Shown here: positions 51,924 to 59,879 of the stretch, one piece after another
Position numbering within the stretch: the first letter of the stretch is position 1
How the letters are laid out: each line of letters opens with the position of its first letter
Origin: Solirubrobacterales bacterium
GTDB taxonomy: Bacteria; Actinomycetota; Thermoleophilia; Solirubrobacterales; Solirubrobacteraceae
Assembly (NCBI GenBank): GCA_003132505.1
Contig: PKXY01000025.1
Coordinates: 136 to 64,135, forward strand
Reading direction: 5' to 3'
DNA length: 64,000 nucleotides
Position numbers and translations under genes: made by a program
The notes under the pieces: model-generated
Database searches by the model: none
What the model was told of the DNA's origin: nothing
Seen by the model: the letters and a program-made list of their open reading frames with translations, nothing else

Positions 51924-52540
51924 GGATCTTGAAGCTGGCGCGTGGCAATCAGCTCGTCGAGCTCGTGCTGGTCGTCGTCATCGCTCTCGGATTGGCGTTC
52001 CTGGTTCAGGCCTTTGTCGTGAAGCCGTACAAGATCCCGACGGGGTCAATGGAGCCGACCCTGATCCCCGGGCAGCGGGTCCTGGTCGATCGGATCGGCA
52101 ACGACTTCTTCAGCCCCCAGGTCGGCGACATCGTCGTCTTCCATCCGCCGGCCGGCGCGGAGGTCGGCGGCGACGGGATCTGTGGCGTCACGATGACCGC
52201 GAACGAGCCGTGCCCGCGACCGACGCCGAAGGAGTCGAGTACGACCTACATCAAGCGGGTGGTCGCGATCGGGGGCGACACGATCGCGATCCGCGACGGT
52301 CACGTGATCCTCAACGGGAAGCTCCAGAAGGAGCGGTTCGCGGACTTCGCGGGTTGCGTCGGCGATCCGACCTGCACTTACCCAAAGCCGATCAAAGTTC
52401 CCGCCGGTTACTACTTCATGATGGGCGACAACCGTGGGAACTCCGACGACAGCCGGTTCTGGGGACCGGTGCCCGACGCCTGGATCATCGGTGAGGCCTT
52501 CGCCACCTACTGGCCGCCCGACCGCATCGGGATCTTCTAG
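51920..52540 (+). CDS. lepB: Type I signal peptidase (copy 2)
   Basis: 206 residues with the same design as copy 1: N-terminal helix (LVELVLVVVIALGLAFLVQAFVV), nucleophile S43 in PTGSMEPTL, base K112 in [32 protein letters not shown], and the same four cysteines. The two proteins are closely similar throughout. Multiple sip genes next to rplS are known in Streptomyces, but here an ECF sigma factor and a small membrane protein separate them. ATG overlaps the upstream stop. Confidence 0.94.
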   Translation: MRILKLARGNQLVELVLVVVIALGLAFLVQAFVVKPYKIPTGSMEPTLIPGQRVLVDRIGNDFFSPQVGDIVVFHPPAGAEVGGDGICGVTMTANEPCPRPTPKESSTTYIKRVVAIGGDTIAIRDGHVILNGKLQKERFADFAGCVGDPTCTYPKPIKVPAGYYFMMGDNRGNSDDSRFWGPVPDAWIIGEAFATYWPPDRIGIF

Positions 52541-52619
52541 CTCCAACGCGCGCTCACGCCGCTCCGCGCGACGGCGGCGGAGCGGACACCGTCTATTTGC
52601 GTTCGACCGCGCGCTCGGC

Positions 52620-53210
52620 GTGCGGCTGATCGCCGGAGCAGACGAGGCCGGCCGCGGCTGTCTTGCCGGGCCGCTCGTTGCCGCTGCGGTGCTTTTCGAC
52701 CACCAGGCGCTGAGCACGCGCGAGCTGCGCTCGCTCAGCGCGCTGAACGACTCGAAGCAGCACGATCACGCGGCACGCGAGGAGCTCTACCCGCGTGTTC
52801 TGGCGAGTGCTCGCGCCGTCGCAGTCGTATCGCGGTCGGTGCGGACAATCGACGGCGGTGGCCTCCACGTCACGAACCTCGGGGCGCTCGCGGACGCGCT
52901 GGCGGCTGTCGCGTGCGCCGACTGCCTCTGCCTCGTGGACGGCTTTGCGGTGCCCGAGTTCGGCTACGAGCAGCGCGCGATCATCGACGGGGATGCGACG
53001 AGCGCCGCGATCGCCGCGGCTTCGATCATCGCGAAGGTCACGCGCGACCGGCTGATGCATCGCGCGGACGCGCTGCACCCCGGCTGGCAGTTCGCGACGC
53101 ACGTCGGCTACTCGACGCCCGAGCATCGCGCGGCGATCGCACGCCAGGGAGTTTCGCCGTTGCACAGGATGTCCTTCCAGTCCTCGGCGTACGAGCAGCT
53201 GGCGCTTTAG
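52620..53210 (+). CDS. rnhB: Ribonuclease HII
   Basis: Removes RNA from RNA-DNA hybrids and misinserted ribonucleotides. 196 residues; GADEAGRGCLAGPLVAAAVL with the DE pair, LNDSKQ, and IIDGDATSAAIAAASIIAKVTRDRLM. The only plausible start in this frame after the lepB stop is GTG 52620. No strong ribosome-binding site seen. Followed by a perfect hairpin that spans the stop codon. Confidence 0.93.
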   Translation: MRLIAGADEAGRGCLAGPLVAAAVLFDHQALSTRELRSLSALNDSKQHDHAAREELYPRVLASARAVAVVSRSVRTIDGGGLHVTNLGALADALAAVACADCLCLVDGFAVPEFGYEQRAIIDGDATSAAIAAASIIAKVTRDRLMHRADALHPGWQFATHVGYSTPEHRAAIARQGVSPLHRMSFQSSAYEQLAL

Positions 53211-53220
53211 AAGCGCCAGC
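53198..53220. terminator. 10-bp perfect inverted repeat around the rnhB stop codon
   Basis: GCTGGCGCTT, TAG, AAGCGCCAGC: the three-base loop is the rnhB stop codon. It lies between convergent genes (rnhB and the minus-strand gene ending at 53229), so it may terminate or insulate both. No U-tract follows on either side. Confidence 0.5.
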
Positions 53221-53228
53221 GAGAGGTT

Positions 53229-53582
53229 CTACGGACCGGCGGCCGGGCCGAACGTGACGGTCACGGACACTGACGGAACCGGGCCGATCACGGCGATCGA
53301 GCAGGACTGAAAGCCCAGTTGTCTGGCGATATCGGCCAGCTTCTTGCGCAGCGCCTTGATCCACTGCTTCAGGCGCCCCAGAAGGTCGTCGCTGATGCTG
53401 CCCTCGCTGCCCGTTCCCCTGCTCTGGTCCTGGTGGATCTCGGCGTTCATCACGATGATGAGCCCGACCATCTCGGCGTAGGCATCCTCCGCCTCCGCGG
53501 GCGTCGCGGTGGACAACTCGTCGATCGCCTCGATGCGGTTCGCACGAAAGGCCGCTGAGAGATCAACCGTTGCGATGCTCAT
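53229..53582 (-). CDS. Uncharacterised protein
   Basis: Not recognised. 117 residues from ATG 53582 (MSIATVDLSAAFRANRIEAIDEL). Helical N-terminal two thirds with a KQWIKALRKKLADIARQLG amphipathic segment, then a hydrophobic strand-like end (CSIAVIGPVPSVSVTVTFGP). A longer frame to 53633 is open but low complexity. Minus strand like yraN upstream, 98 bp apart. One cysteine; no signal peptide. Confidence 0.55.
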   Translation of the reverse strand: MSIATVDLSAAFRANRIEAIDELSTATPAEAEDAYAEMVGLIIVMNAEIHQDQSRGTGSEGSISDDLLGRLKQWIKALRKKLADIARQLGFQSCSIAVIGPVPSVSVTVTFGPAAGP

Positions 53583-53680
53583 GTGCGAATGCGCGTGAGG
53601 CGCCGGTGGCCGACGACGGGCGGTTGCGTCCATCGCCGCAGCCTACCGGGCCGGGCTGCGCCGGTCAGCGCCCGCGGACC

Positions 53681-54046
53681 TCAGGCGACACCTTCGAGCT
53701 GCTCGAGGGCAACCAGCTCGCCGATCTGGTCGAGCACCACGGCGACGGCATCGAAGCGCAGCTCGGCGCGGCGGGGATGGTCGGGATGCTCGGCGAGCCA
53801 CTCGGCGGCCAGCGCGCGGATCCTGCGTCGCTTTCGCGGTGTAATCGAGACCAGAGGGTCCAGCCCTCCGGCGCGACGCGTCTTGACTTCGACGAACACG
53901 ATCGCCCGGCGGTCGGCGACGATCAGGTCGAGCTCGCCGGCGCGCGTCCGGTGGTTGCGAGCGAGCAGCTCGAAGCCGAGTCGCTCGTAATGCTCGAGCG
54001 CGAGCCGCTCGCCGGCGCCACCGAGCATCTGGCGTGTCGTCGGCAT
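53681..54046 (-). CDS. yraN: YraN/UPF0102 family endonuclease-like protein
   Basis: 121 residues. GAGERLALEHYERLGFELLARNHRTRAGELDLIVADRRAIVFVEVKTRR carries the restriction-endonuclease-like E-D-ExK pattern (GELDLI and EVKTR). Usually encoded in the same direction as rnhB and comM; here it is on the opposite strand, so the block has been rearranged. Precise function unknown. Confidence 0.9.
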   Translation of the reverse strand: MPTTRQMLGGAGERLALEHYERLGFELLARNHRTRAGELDLIVADRRAIVFVEVKTRRAGGLDPLVSITPRKRRRIRALAAEWLAEHPDHPRRAELRFDAVAVVLDQIGELVALEQLEGVA

Positions 54047-54090
54047 CCATGCGCGACCGTAAAGCCGCCGCGCCAGTCAATCGATGAAGG

Positions 54091-54110
54091 AGTGCGACAA
54101 AAGTGCGACA
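54091..54110. repeat. Two direct AGTGCGACA repeats, 11-bp period
   Basis: AGTGCGACA at 54091-54099 and again at 54102-54110, so the repeats lie on the same helix face. They sit in the divergent spacer between yraN (minus) and the ComM-like gene (plus), a likely operator position. No further structure was seen in 54047-54164. Confidence 0.4.
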
Positions 54111-54164
54111 GGACTGTGAAGGCTCGCTCGCTCGACGAGTTGCGACGCCGGCGCGTGGTGCCAT

Positions 54165-54788
54165 GTGGAAATGCTCGTATGTGCGCACGCCTTTGCCATC
54201 GACCGCGGCACGGCGGTGCACGTTGACGTCGAGCTGGATCTGCGCGCCGGGCTTCCGGGAGTCGCCGTCATCGGTCTCGGCGGCGGCCCGGCGCGTGATC
54301 TGCGGGAGCGTCTGCAGGCGGCGGTGCTGAATAGCGGCTATGGCTTTCCCCGCCGCCGCGTCACGGTCAACGTCGCTCCGGCGCCGCGGCGCTGCGGTGG
54401 CGAGCTCGACCTCGCCGTCGCCTGCTGCGTGCTCGTCGCGGGCGGTCAGCTCGACCGATCGCGGCTCGAGCGGATCGGCTTCTGCGCCGAGCTCGGCCTC
54501 GGCGGTGAGCTGCGCGCCTGCGGCGCAGGCGCTGCGGTCGCCGACGCGGCCTCGCAGGCCGGCCTGGCCGGCGTCGTCGTGGCCACGGGCGACCGCGAGA
54601 GCACGGCGCTCCCGGGCTGCATCCCGGTTGCGGGGGCGGGAAACCTGCGAGACGTGATGAGGCTCCTCGAGCGGCCGTCGCGCGGCGGCGCGCGATCGAC
54701 CAAGCCGACCGGCGCCAGGACCGTTGGAGCCCCTCCGCGCGCTTCGCCCGCGACCGCCGTGAGCGCAACGACATACTCCGCTCGATGA
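54165..54788 (+). CDS. ComM/YifB-like protein reduced to the N-terminal ChlI domain
   Basis: 207 residues. Residues ~1-165 match the ChlI-type N-terminal domain of ComM (VDVELDLRAGLPGVAVIGL; RERLQAAVLNSGYGFPRRRVTVNVAPAP; FCAELGLGGELRACGAG). Normal ComM is about 500 residues and continues into an AAA+ Mg-chelatase ATPase domain; here only a low-complexity tail follows before the stop, which overlaps thiD by 4 bp. Either a degraded pseudogene or a small stand-alone domain. ATG 54171 is an alternative start. Confidence 0.75.
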   Translation: MEMLVCAHAFAIDRGTAVHVDVELDLRAGLPGVAVIGLGGGPARDLRERLQAAVLNSGYGFPRRRVTVNVAPAPRRCGGELDLAVACCVLVAGGQLDRSRLERIGFCAELGLGGELRACGAGAAVADAASQAGLAGVVVATGDRESTALPGCIPVAGAGNLRDVMRLLERPSRGGARSTKPTGARTVGAPPRASPATAVSATTYSAR

Positions 54789-55609
54789 CCAACGTGCCGC
54801 GAGTGCTCACAATCGCCGGATCCGACTCGGGCGGCGGCGCCGGCATTCAGGCCGACCTGAAGGCATTTGCGCGCTGTGGCGTCTACGGCACCTGCGCGAT
54901 AACGGTGGTGACGGCGCAGAACACGCGGGGCATCGTTGGCGTACACGAGGTACCCCCGGCGGTGGTTCGGGCGCAGATCGAGGCGGTTGCCGGCGACATC
55001 GGCTTCGATGCGGTCAAGATCGGGATGCTCGGCTCCGCAGCAACCGTGCACGCCGTCGCGGACTGCTTGAGGGAGCTCGTCGATCCCGCGACTGCGATCG
55101 TCGTCGATCCGGTGCTCATGGCAAGCAGCGGCGCACGGCTGCTCGCAGACGAGGCCGTCGCGACATTGATCGCCGAGCTGTTGCCGCTCGCCGGCGTGGT
55201 GACGCCGAACCTGCCGGAGGCGCGAGCGCTCGTCGAACATGTCGGCTTCGACCCACCTCAGACGGACGCCGATCTGGCACGTGCCGTGCTCGAGCTCGCT
55301 CCGCGCAGCGTCGTGCTGACCGGCGGCCATCGCAGGACGCCGGGCGACATCTACTGCGACGCAGGGCAGCTGGTCGAGATCGAGACGTCCCGTCACGACT
55401 CGAGCGCAACCCACGGCTCCGGCTGCACCCACTCCGCCGTCCTCGCGGCAGAGCTGGCGAAAGGCCGCACACCACTCGAAGCGGCCCGTACCGCCGCTCG
55501 ACTCGCGGGGGAAGCAGTCCGCAATGGCCTCGAAGAAATCGGCTTCGGCGCTGGCCCAGTCGACATTTTCGGCATGACGGCTGCGCGTGACGCGCGTTCA
55601 GTGAGCTAG
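54785..55609 (+). CDS. thiD: Hydroxymethylpyrimidine/phosphomethylpyrimidine kinase
   Basis: Two-step kinase of thiamine pyrimidine synthesis or salvage. 274 residues; VLTIAGSDSGGGAGIQADLKAFARCGVYGTCAITVVTAQNT, AVKIGMLGS, VVDPVLMASSG and the C-terminal HGSGCTHSAVLAAELAKG anion hole. Coupled to the ComM fragment. No TPP riboswitch upstream within the reading frame. Confidence 0.94.
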   Translation: MTNVPRVLTIAGSDSGGGAGIQADLKAFARCGVYGTCAITVVTAQNTRGIVGVHEVPPAVVRAQIEAVAGDIGFDAVKIGMLGSAATVHAVADCLRELVDPATAIVVDPVLMASSGARLLADEAVATLIAELLPLAGVVTPNLPEARALVEHVGFDPPQTDADLARAVLELAPRSVVLTGGHRRTPGDIYCDAGQLVEIETSRHDSSATHGSGCTHSAVLAAELAKGRTPLEAARTAARLAGEAVRNGLEEIGFGAGPVDIFGMTAARDARSVS

Positions 55610-55634
55610 CGAAGTTACGCCGCCACCGGCGGCG

Positions 55635-55646
55635 TAAGCTTCGCCT
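55635..55646 (+). promoter_or_regulatory. Putative leaderless promoter
   Basis: TAAGCT at 55635-55640, 6 nt, then ATG 55647. No Shine-Dalgarno sequence. Confidence 0.45.
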
Positions 55647-55892
55647 ATGAGGCTCCTCGCGATGCGGCCGGGTCATGGTGAGGTTCTGATCGCCGAGGGC
55701 GACATCGAGGATGCCGAGCAGGAGCGGACGCTGATCGCGGCCTTCCGGGCGCAACTCGATCTCGGGATGTGGGCGGCGGTGCCGCTCCGCGAGCCGGGCG
55801 GCCGGCGCGCGGCTGAGCTCGTCAAGAGCTTCGATGAGGTCCCCCGGGACGCCGACCGCGTGATCTTTTTCCCACGCGCCGCGGGCGGGTAG
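55647..55892 (+). CDS. Uncharacterised 81-residue protein
   Basis: Not recognised. MRLLAMRPGHGEVLIAEGDIEDAEQERTLIAAF is followed by DLGMWAAVPLREPGGRRAAELVKSFDEVPRDADRVIFFPRAAGG. Compact, soluble, mixed alpha/beta. Stop overlaps the next gene by 1 bp (TAGTG), so the two form a unit. Own leaderless-type promoter. Confidence 0.65.
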   Translation: MRLLAMRPGHGEVLIAEGDIEDAEQERTLIAAFRAQLDLGMWAAVPLREPGGRRAAELVKSFDEVPRDADRVIFFPRAAGG

Positions 55893-56350
55893 TGGGCGTA
55901 CTCGCGGCGCCCGAGGCCTATGACGCGGCGCGGGAAGCTCGCGCCGAGGAACGCGCCCGCGAGCTGTTGCGTAGCTGCGTCAACGCGGAGGAGTGGGCGA
56001 CGTATGAGGCGCACGGACTGATCCGTGTCTACCGGCAGGCGAACCGCAGCCCCACCGGGCCGGCGAGCGGCAGTACGACGACCTATGCATATTTGATCTA
56101 TCCGCACAAGCCGATCGTCGCCTACGTCGTCGAGTCTGCGCGGTTGTTGGGCGAGTATTGCGTCGCGTTCGGCAGCCCGCGCCTGCCGCCGTCAGATGAC
56201 GTGCTCGCGAAGTGGCTGGCGCTGACCGGCGATGAGCGCGGCCTTCTCGCGAGTGCGAGTGTGCATCCTGTCGGCCGCCAGATCGATCCGGAGCGCGTGC
56301 GGCGTGACCTCGCACGGCTAGCGCTCTGGCAGGAGAAGTCCGGCCGGTAG
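55892..56350 (+). CDS. Uncharacterised 152-residue protein
   Basis: Not recognised. Helical N-terminus (AYDAAREARAEERARELLRSCVNAEEWATYEAHGLIRV), then a strand-rich middle (TTTYAYLIYPHKPIVAYVVESARLLGEYCVAFG), then a helical end with LAKWLALTGDERGLLASASVHPVGRQIDPERVRRDLARL. GTG start overlaps the preceding gene; ilvD starts 12 bp later. Function cannot be inferred. Confidence 0.65.
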   Translation: MGVLAAPEAYDAAREARAEERARELLRSCVNAEEWATYEAHGLIRVYRQANRSPTGPASGSTTTYAYLIYPHKPIVAYVVESARLLGEYCVAFGSPRLPPSDDVLAKWLALTGDERGLLASASVHPVGRQIDPERVRRDLARLALWQEKSGR

Positions 56351-56362
56351 TCTTCCCGGCCC

Positions 56363-58042
56363 GTGAGCACCACTTTCGATCTCAAGCATCGCAGCCGCTT
56401 TCTGACCGAGGGTCCGACGCGAGCGGCTGCGCGCGCCTACCTCAAGGGGATCGGCTATGACGACGACGCGCTCGCCAAGCCGATGGTCGCGGTGGCCTCG
56501 ACGTGGATCGAGACGATGCCGTGCAACTTCCACCTGCGGGCGCTCGCTGCGCAGATCAAGGAGGGGATCCGCGAAGCCGGCGGGACGCCGATGGAGCTCA
56601 ACACGATCGCGATCTCCGACGGGATAACGATGGGGACGGCGGGGATGAAAACGTCGCTCGTCTCGCGCGAGGTGATCGCCGACTCGATCGAGCTCGTCGT
56701 GCGCGGCCACTACTTCGACGCTGTGATCGCCCTGTCGGGATGCGACAAGACGATCCCCGGGACGGTGATGGCGCTCGCTCGTTGCGACGTGCCGGCGGTG
56801 ATGCTCTACGGCGGCTCGATCGCGCCGGGGCGCTTCCACGGTCACGACGTGACGATCCAGGATGTCTTCGAAGCGATCGGCGCGAACGCGGCGGGAAAGA
56901 TGACCGACGAGGAGCTCGCCGAGCTCGAGGCGGTCGCGTCTCCGGGGGCGGGCGCCTGCGGCGGCCAGTTCACCGCGAACACGATGGCGATGGCGTTCGA
57001 GATGCTCGGGATCTCACCGATCCACGACTCGTCGATCCCGGCGCAGGAGCCGACGAAGGCGGCGGCGGCGCGGGCCAGCGGCCGCCTCGTCGTCGACGTG
57101 CTGCGCAGGGGTCTGCGGCCGAGCGCGATCATCACGCGCGACGGCCTCGAGAACGCGGTCGCCGCGGTCGCCGCCAGCGGCGGCTCGACCAACGGCGTGC
57201 TGCACCTCCTGGCGCTCGCCCGCGAGGCGGGGGTCGAGCTCGAGATCGACGACTTCCACGCGATCAGCGAGCGCACGCCGCTGCTCTGCGATCTCAAGCC
57301 CAGTGGGCGGTTTGTCGCCACGGATCTCTACGCGGCCGGCGGCGTGGCGGTTCTGGCGAAGCGGCTGCTCGACGCCGGCCTGCTGCACGGCGACGCGCCG
57401 ACAGTCACGGCACAGACGATCGGGGAGATCGCCGAGGCGGCGCAGGAGACGCCCGGGCAGGAGGTGATCCGCCCGCTGGCGAAGCCGCTCGCGCCGACCG
57501 GCGGACTCGCGATCCTGCACGGCAACCTGGCGCCGGAGGGCTGTGTGGTCAAGGTCGCAGGACATGTCCGGCGACGGCAGCGCGGGCCGGCACGCGTGTT
57601 CGAGGGCGAGGAGGCGGCGATGGCGGCTGTGACCGGCGGACGGATCAAGGCTGGTGACGTCGTCGTGATCCGCAACGAGGGGCCGGCCGGCGGGCCGGGA
57701 ATGCGCGAGATGCTCTCGGTCACGGCCGCGATCAACGGCGCGGGGCTCGGCGACGACGTCGCGCTGCTGACCGACGGGCGCTTCTCCGGGGCCACGCACG
57801 GGCTGATGGCAGGGCACGTCGCACCGGAGGCCGCCCGCGGCGGTCCGATTGCCGCTGTCGCCGATGGCGATGAGATCACCTTCGACGTCGATCAGCGCCG
57901 ACTCGATGTCGCGCTCAGCGACACCGAGATCGCGGAGCGAGTGGCCGCCTATCGGGCGCCCGAGAGCCCGGACCTCACAGGCGTGTTGCGGAAGTATGCA
58001 CGCGTCGTCTCGAGCGCGGCGCAGGGCGCGATAACGATCTGA
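56363..58042 (+). CDS. ilvD: Dihydroxy-acid dehydratase
   Basis: Iron-sulfur dehydratase of valine, leucine and isoleucine synthesis. 559 residues. PMVAVASTWIETMPCNFHL, SGCDKTIPGTVMALARCDVPAVMLYGGSIAPG, GAGACGGQFTANTMAMAFEMLG, and GRFSGATHGLMAGHVAPEAA with the metal ligands. A TAGTCT box at 56348-56353 lies 9 nt upstream of the GTG. Confidence 0.95.
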   Translation: MSTTFDLKHRSRFLTEGPTRAAARAYLKGIGYDDDALAKPMVAVASTWIETMPCNFHLRALAAQIKEGIREAGGTPMELNTIAISDGITMGTAGMKTSLVSREVIADSIELVVRGHYFDAVIALSGCDKTIPGTVMALARCDVPAVMLYGGSIAPGRFHGHDVTIQDVFEAIGANAAGKMTDEELAELEAVASPGAGACGGQFTANTMAMAFEMLGISPIHDSSIPAQEPTKAAAARASGRLVVDVLRRGLRPSAIITRDGLENAVAAVAASGGSTNGVLHLLALAREAGVELEIDDFHAISERTPLLCDLKPSGRFVATDLYAAGGVAVLAKRLLDAGLLHGDAPTVTAQTIGEIAEAAQETPGQEVIRPLAKPLAPTGGLAILHGNLAPEGCVVKVAGHVRRRQRGPARVFEGEEAAMAAVTGGRIKAGDVVVIRNEGPAGGPGMREMLSVTAAINGAGLGDDVALLTDGRFSGATHGLMAGHVAPEAARGGPIAAVADGDEITFDVDQRRLDVALSDTEIAERVAAYRAPESPDLTGVLRKYARVVSSAAQGAITI

Positions 58043-58090
58043 CAGCGGGCGGCAGGTCGTCGGGCTGGCGGCGCGAAGAACGCAGAAGCG

Positions 58091-59017
58091 ATGCCCGAAC
58101 CCGCCACAACCGAGCCTGCGACGGCGCTCAGCGGGCGCTGGACGGTTGCGCTCGGTCAGCTCGACGACGACTTGCGAGCTCGAGCGGCGGCCGAGAAGAC
58201 CCGGCATGCCTATGGCAGCGACGTCGAGCAGTTCGCGCTCTGGTGTTCGGCGCGCGGCCTCGAGCCGGCGGCGGTGGCGACGCGCGATCTGCGCCGCTTC
58301 GCCGCGTCGCTCTCCGAAGCCGGCCTCAAGGCGACCTCGCTGGCGCGGAAGATCGCCTCGCTGCGAGCGCTCTACCGCGTGCTGCGCGAGCACGGCGAGG
58401 TGGCCGGCAACCCGGCCGAGCTGATGACTTTGCCGAAACGACCACGGACGCTGCCGCACGTCCTGCGCCCGGCCGAGGTGACCGCGCTGCTCGACAGAAT
58501 TCCCGCAACGACCCCGCTCGAGCTGCGTGATCGTGCGATGTTCGAGCTGGCCTATGCCTCGGGGCTGCGCGCCGAGGAGCTCGTCGATGTCACTGTCGCG
58601 GCGATCGACTTCGATGGCGAGCAGGTGCGGATCGAGGGCAAAGGGTCGAAGACGCGCTTCGTGCCGGTCGGCGAGCCGGCGCTGGCGGCGATCGCCCGCT
58701 ATGTCGAGCGCGGGCGCCCGGCGCTGGCACACGATGATGACCCGACGCTCTTCCTCTCCAAGTCCGGCCGCCAGCTGTGCACCTCCGACGTGCGCCGCCG
58801 GCTGCGGGCCTGGTCGGGGCGGGCCGGCCTCGGTGGCACCGTGCACCCGCACGCGCTCCGTCATTCGTTTGCAACACACCTGCTCGACGGTGGAAGCGAC
58901 CTGCGGGCTATCCAGGCGATGCTCGGACATTCGAGCATCTCGACAACGCAGGTCTACACTCGGGTAGAGTCGGCGCGCTTGAAGCGCGCTTATGCCAGCA
59001 GCCATCCGCGGGCCTGA
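58091..59017 (+). CDS. xerD: Tyrosine recombinase, XerC/XerD family
   Basis: 308 residues. N-terminal SAM-like DNA-binding domain (TRHAYGSDVEQFALWCSARGLEPAAVATRDLRRF), then the catalytic domain with the arginine in ASGLRAEELVDV, lysine in EGKGSKTRFVPVG, HALRHSFATHLL and the nucleophile in TTQVYTRV. All R-K-H-R-H/W-Y residues appear present. Expected to resolve chromosome dimers; no dif site was seen. Adjacent to a WhiG-type sigma gene, as in the conserved actinobacterial block, so not likely a mobile-element integrase. Confidence 0.9.
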   Translation: MPEPATTEPATALSGRWTVALGQLDDDLRARAAAEKTRHAYGSDVEQFALWCSARGLEPAAVATRDLRRFAASLSEAGLKATSLARKIASLRALYRVLREHGEVAGNPAELMTLPKRPRTLPHVLRPAEVTALLDRIPATTPLELRDRAMFELAYASGLRAEELVDVTVAAIDFDGEQVRIEGKGSKTRFVPVGEPALAAIARYVERGRPALAHDDDPTLFLSKSGRQLCTSDVRRRLRAWSGRAGLGGTVHPHALRHSFATHLLDGGSDLRAIQAMLGHSSISTTQVYTRVESARLKRAYASSHPRA

Positions 59018-59032
59018 AAGCCTCCGAAGCTT

Positions 59033-59812
59033 GTGGTGCAGTCGAACGTAAAAGCTGTTGAGCTTCGTGATCTGTGGCGGCGCTACAAGTCGTCCGGTGA
59101 TCAGCGCGCGCGCGAGCGGCTCGTCGTTGCCTACTCGCCGCTCGTCAAGTACGTCGCGGGACGCATGGCGACCGGCCTGCCGGCGCACATCGATGAAGCC
59201 GATCTGATCTCCTACGGACTCGGCGGCCTGATCGCCGCGATCGAGCGCTTCGACATGAGTCGCGAGATCCGCTTCGAGACCTACGCGATCACGCGCATCA
59301 AGGGCGCGATCCTCGACGAGCTGCGGGCGCTCGACTGGGTGCCCCGCTCGGTTCGCGCCCGCGCACGCCAGATCGAGCGCGCCAACGTCAAGCTCGAGGC
59401 GAAACTGCAGCGCGTGCCGACCGACGAGGAGCTCGCAGCCGAACTCGAAATGAGCGTCGAAGAGTTTCGCAGCGCCCTGCTGCAGATCGCGAACTCTTCG
59501 ATCCGGGCGCTCGACGAGCTCTGGAGCCCATCGGATTCCAGCGGCGACAGCATGTCGCTGCTCGACACCCTGAGCGACTCAAATGCTCCGGACCCTGAGC
59601 GGATCGTCGAGCAGAACGAGCTTCGCGACCGGATCGCCGAGGCCCTGGAGCGGCTCCCCGAGCGCGAGAAGCTGGTGATCGCGCTCTACTACTACGAGAA
59701 CCTCACGCTGCGCGAGATCGGCGAGGTGCTCCGCGTGACCGAGTCGCGCGTCTCCCAGCTCCACACCAAGGCAGTGCTCGGCCTGCGCGCTTCGCTCTCG
59801 CAGATTCGCTGA
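59033..59812 (+). CDS. whiG: RNA polymerase sigma factor, FliA/WhiG family
   Basis: 259 residues. Region 2: LVVAYSPLVKYVAGRMATGLPAHIDEADLISYGLGGLIAAIERFD and FETYAITRIKGAILDELRALDWVPRSVR, diagnostic of FliA/WhiG; region 3 (RVPTDEELAAELEMSVEEFRSAL); region 4 HTH (LPEREKLVIALYYYENLTLREIGEVLRVTESRVSQLHTKAVLGL). WhiG controls sporulation in Streptomyces and FliA controls motility elsewhere; neither role can be chosen here. GTG start 15 bp after xerD. Confidence 0.9.
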   Translation: MVQSNVKAVELRDLWRRYKSSGDQRARERLVVAYSPLVKYVAGRMATGLPAHIDEADLISYGLGGLIAAIERFDMSREIRFETYAITRIKGAILDELRALDWVPRSVRARARQIERANVKLEAKLQRVPTDEELAAELEMSVEEFRSALLQIANSSIRALDELWSPSDSSGDSMSLLDTLSDSNAPDPERIVEQNELRDRIAEALERLPEREKLVIALYYYENLTLREIGEVLRVTESRVSQLHTKAVLGLRASLSQIR

Positions 59813-59879
59813 ACGACCCTGGCACGTTGGTGCGGTTTCGCGCTATGTTGCGCTCCCCCCTAGGGAGAGGAGATACGGC

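Noticed and set aside
58091-59017. Xer-family recombinase as an integrase of a mobile element
   Set aside because: No attachment-site repeats, no tRNA and no phage genes are near; position next to the WhiG-type sigma gene fits a chromosomal Xer.
57014-59188. A 724-codon minus-strand open frame across ilvD and xerD
   Set aside because: It is antisense to two clear genes and has arginine/leucine-rich, domain-free sequence. Long shadow frames are expected at this GC content; the same applies to the minus-strand frames at 3245-4879, 5115-6713 and 18579-20003.
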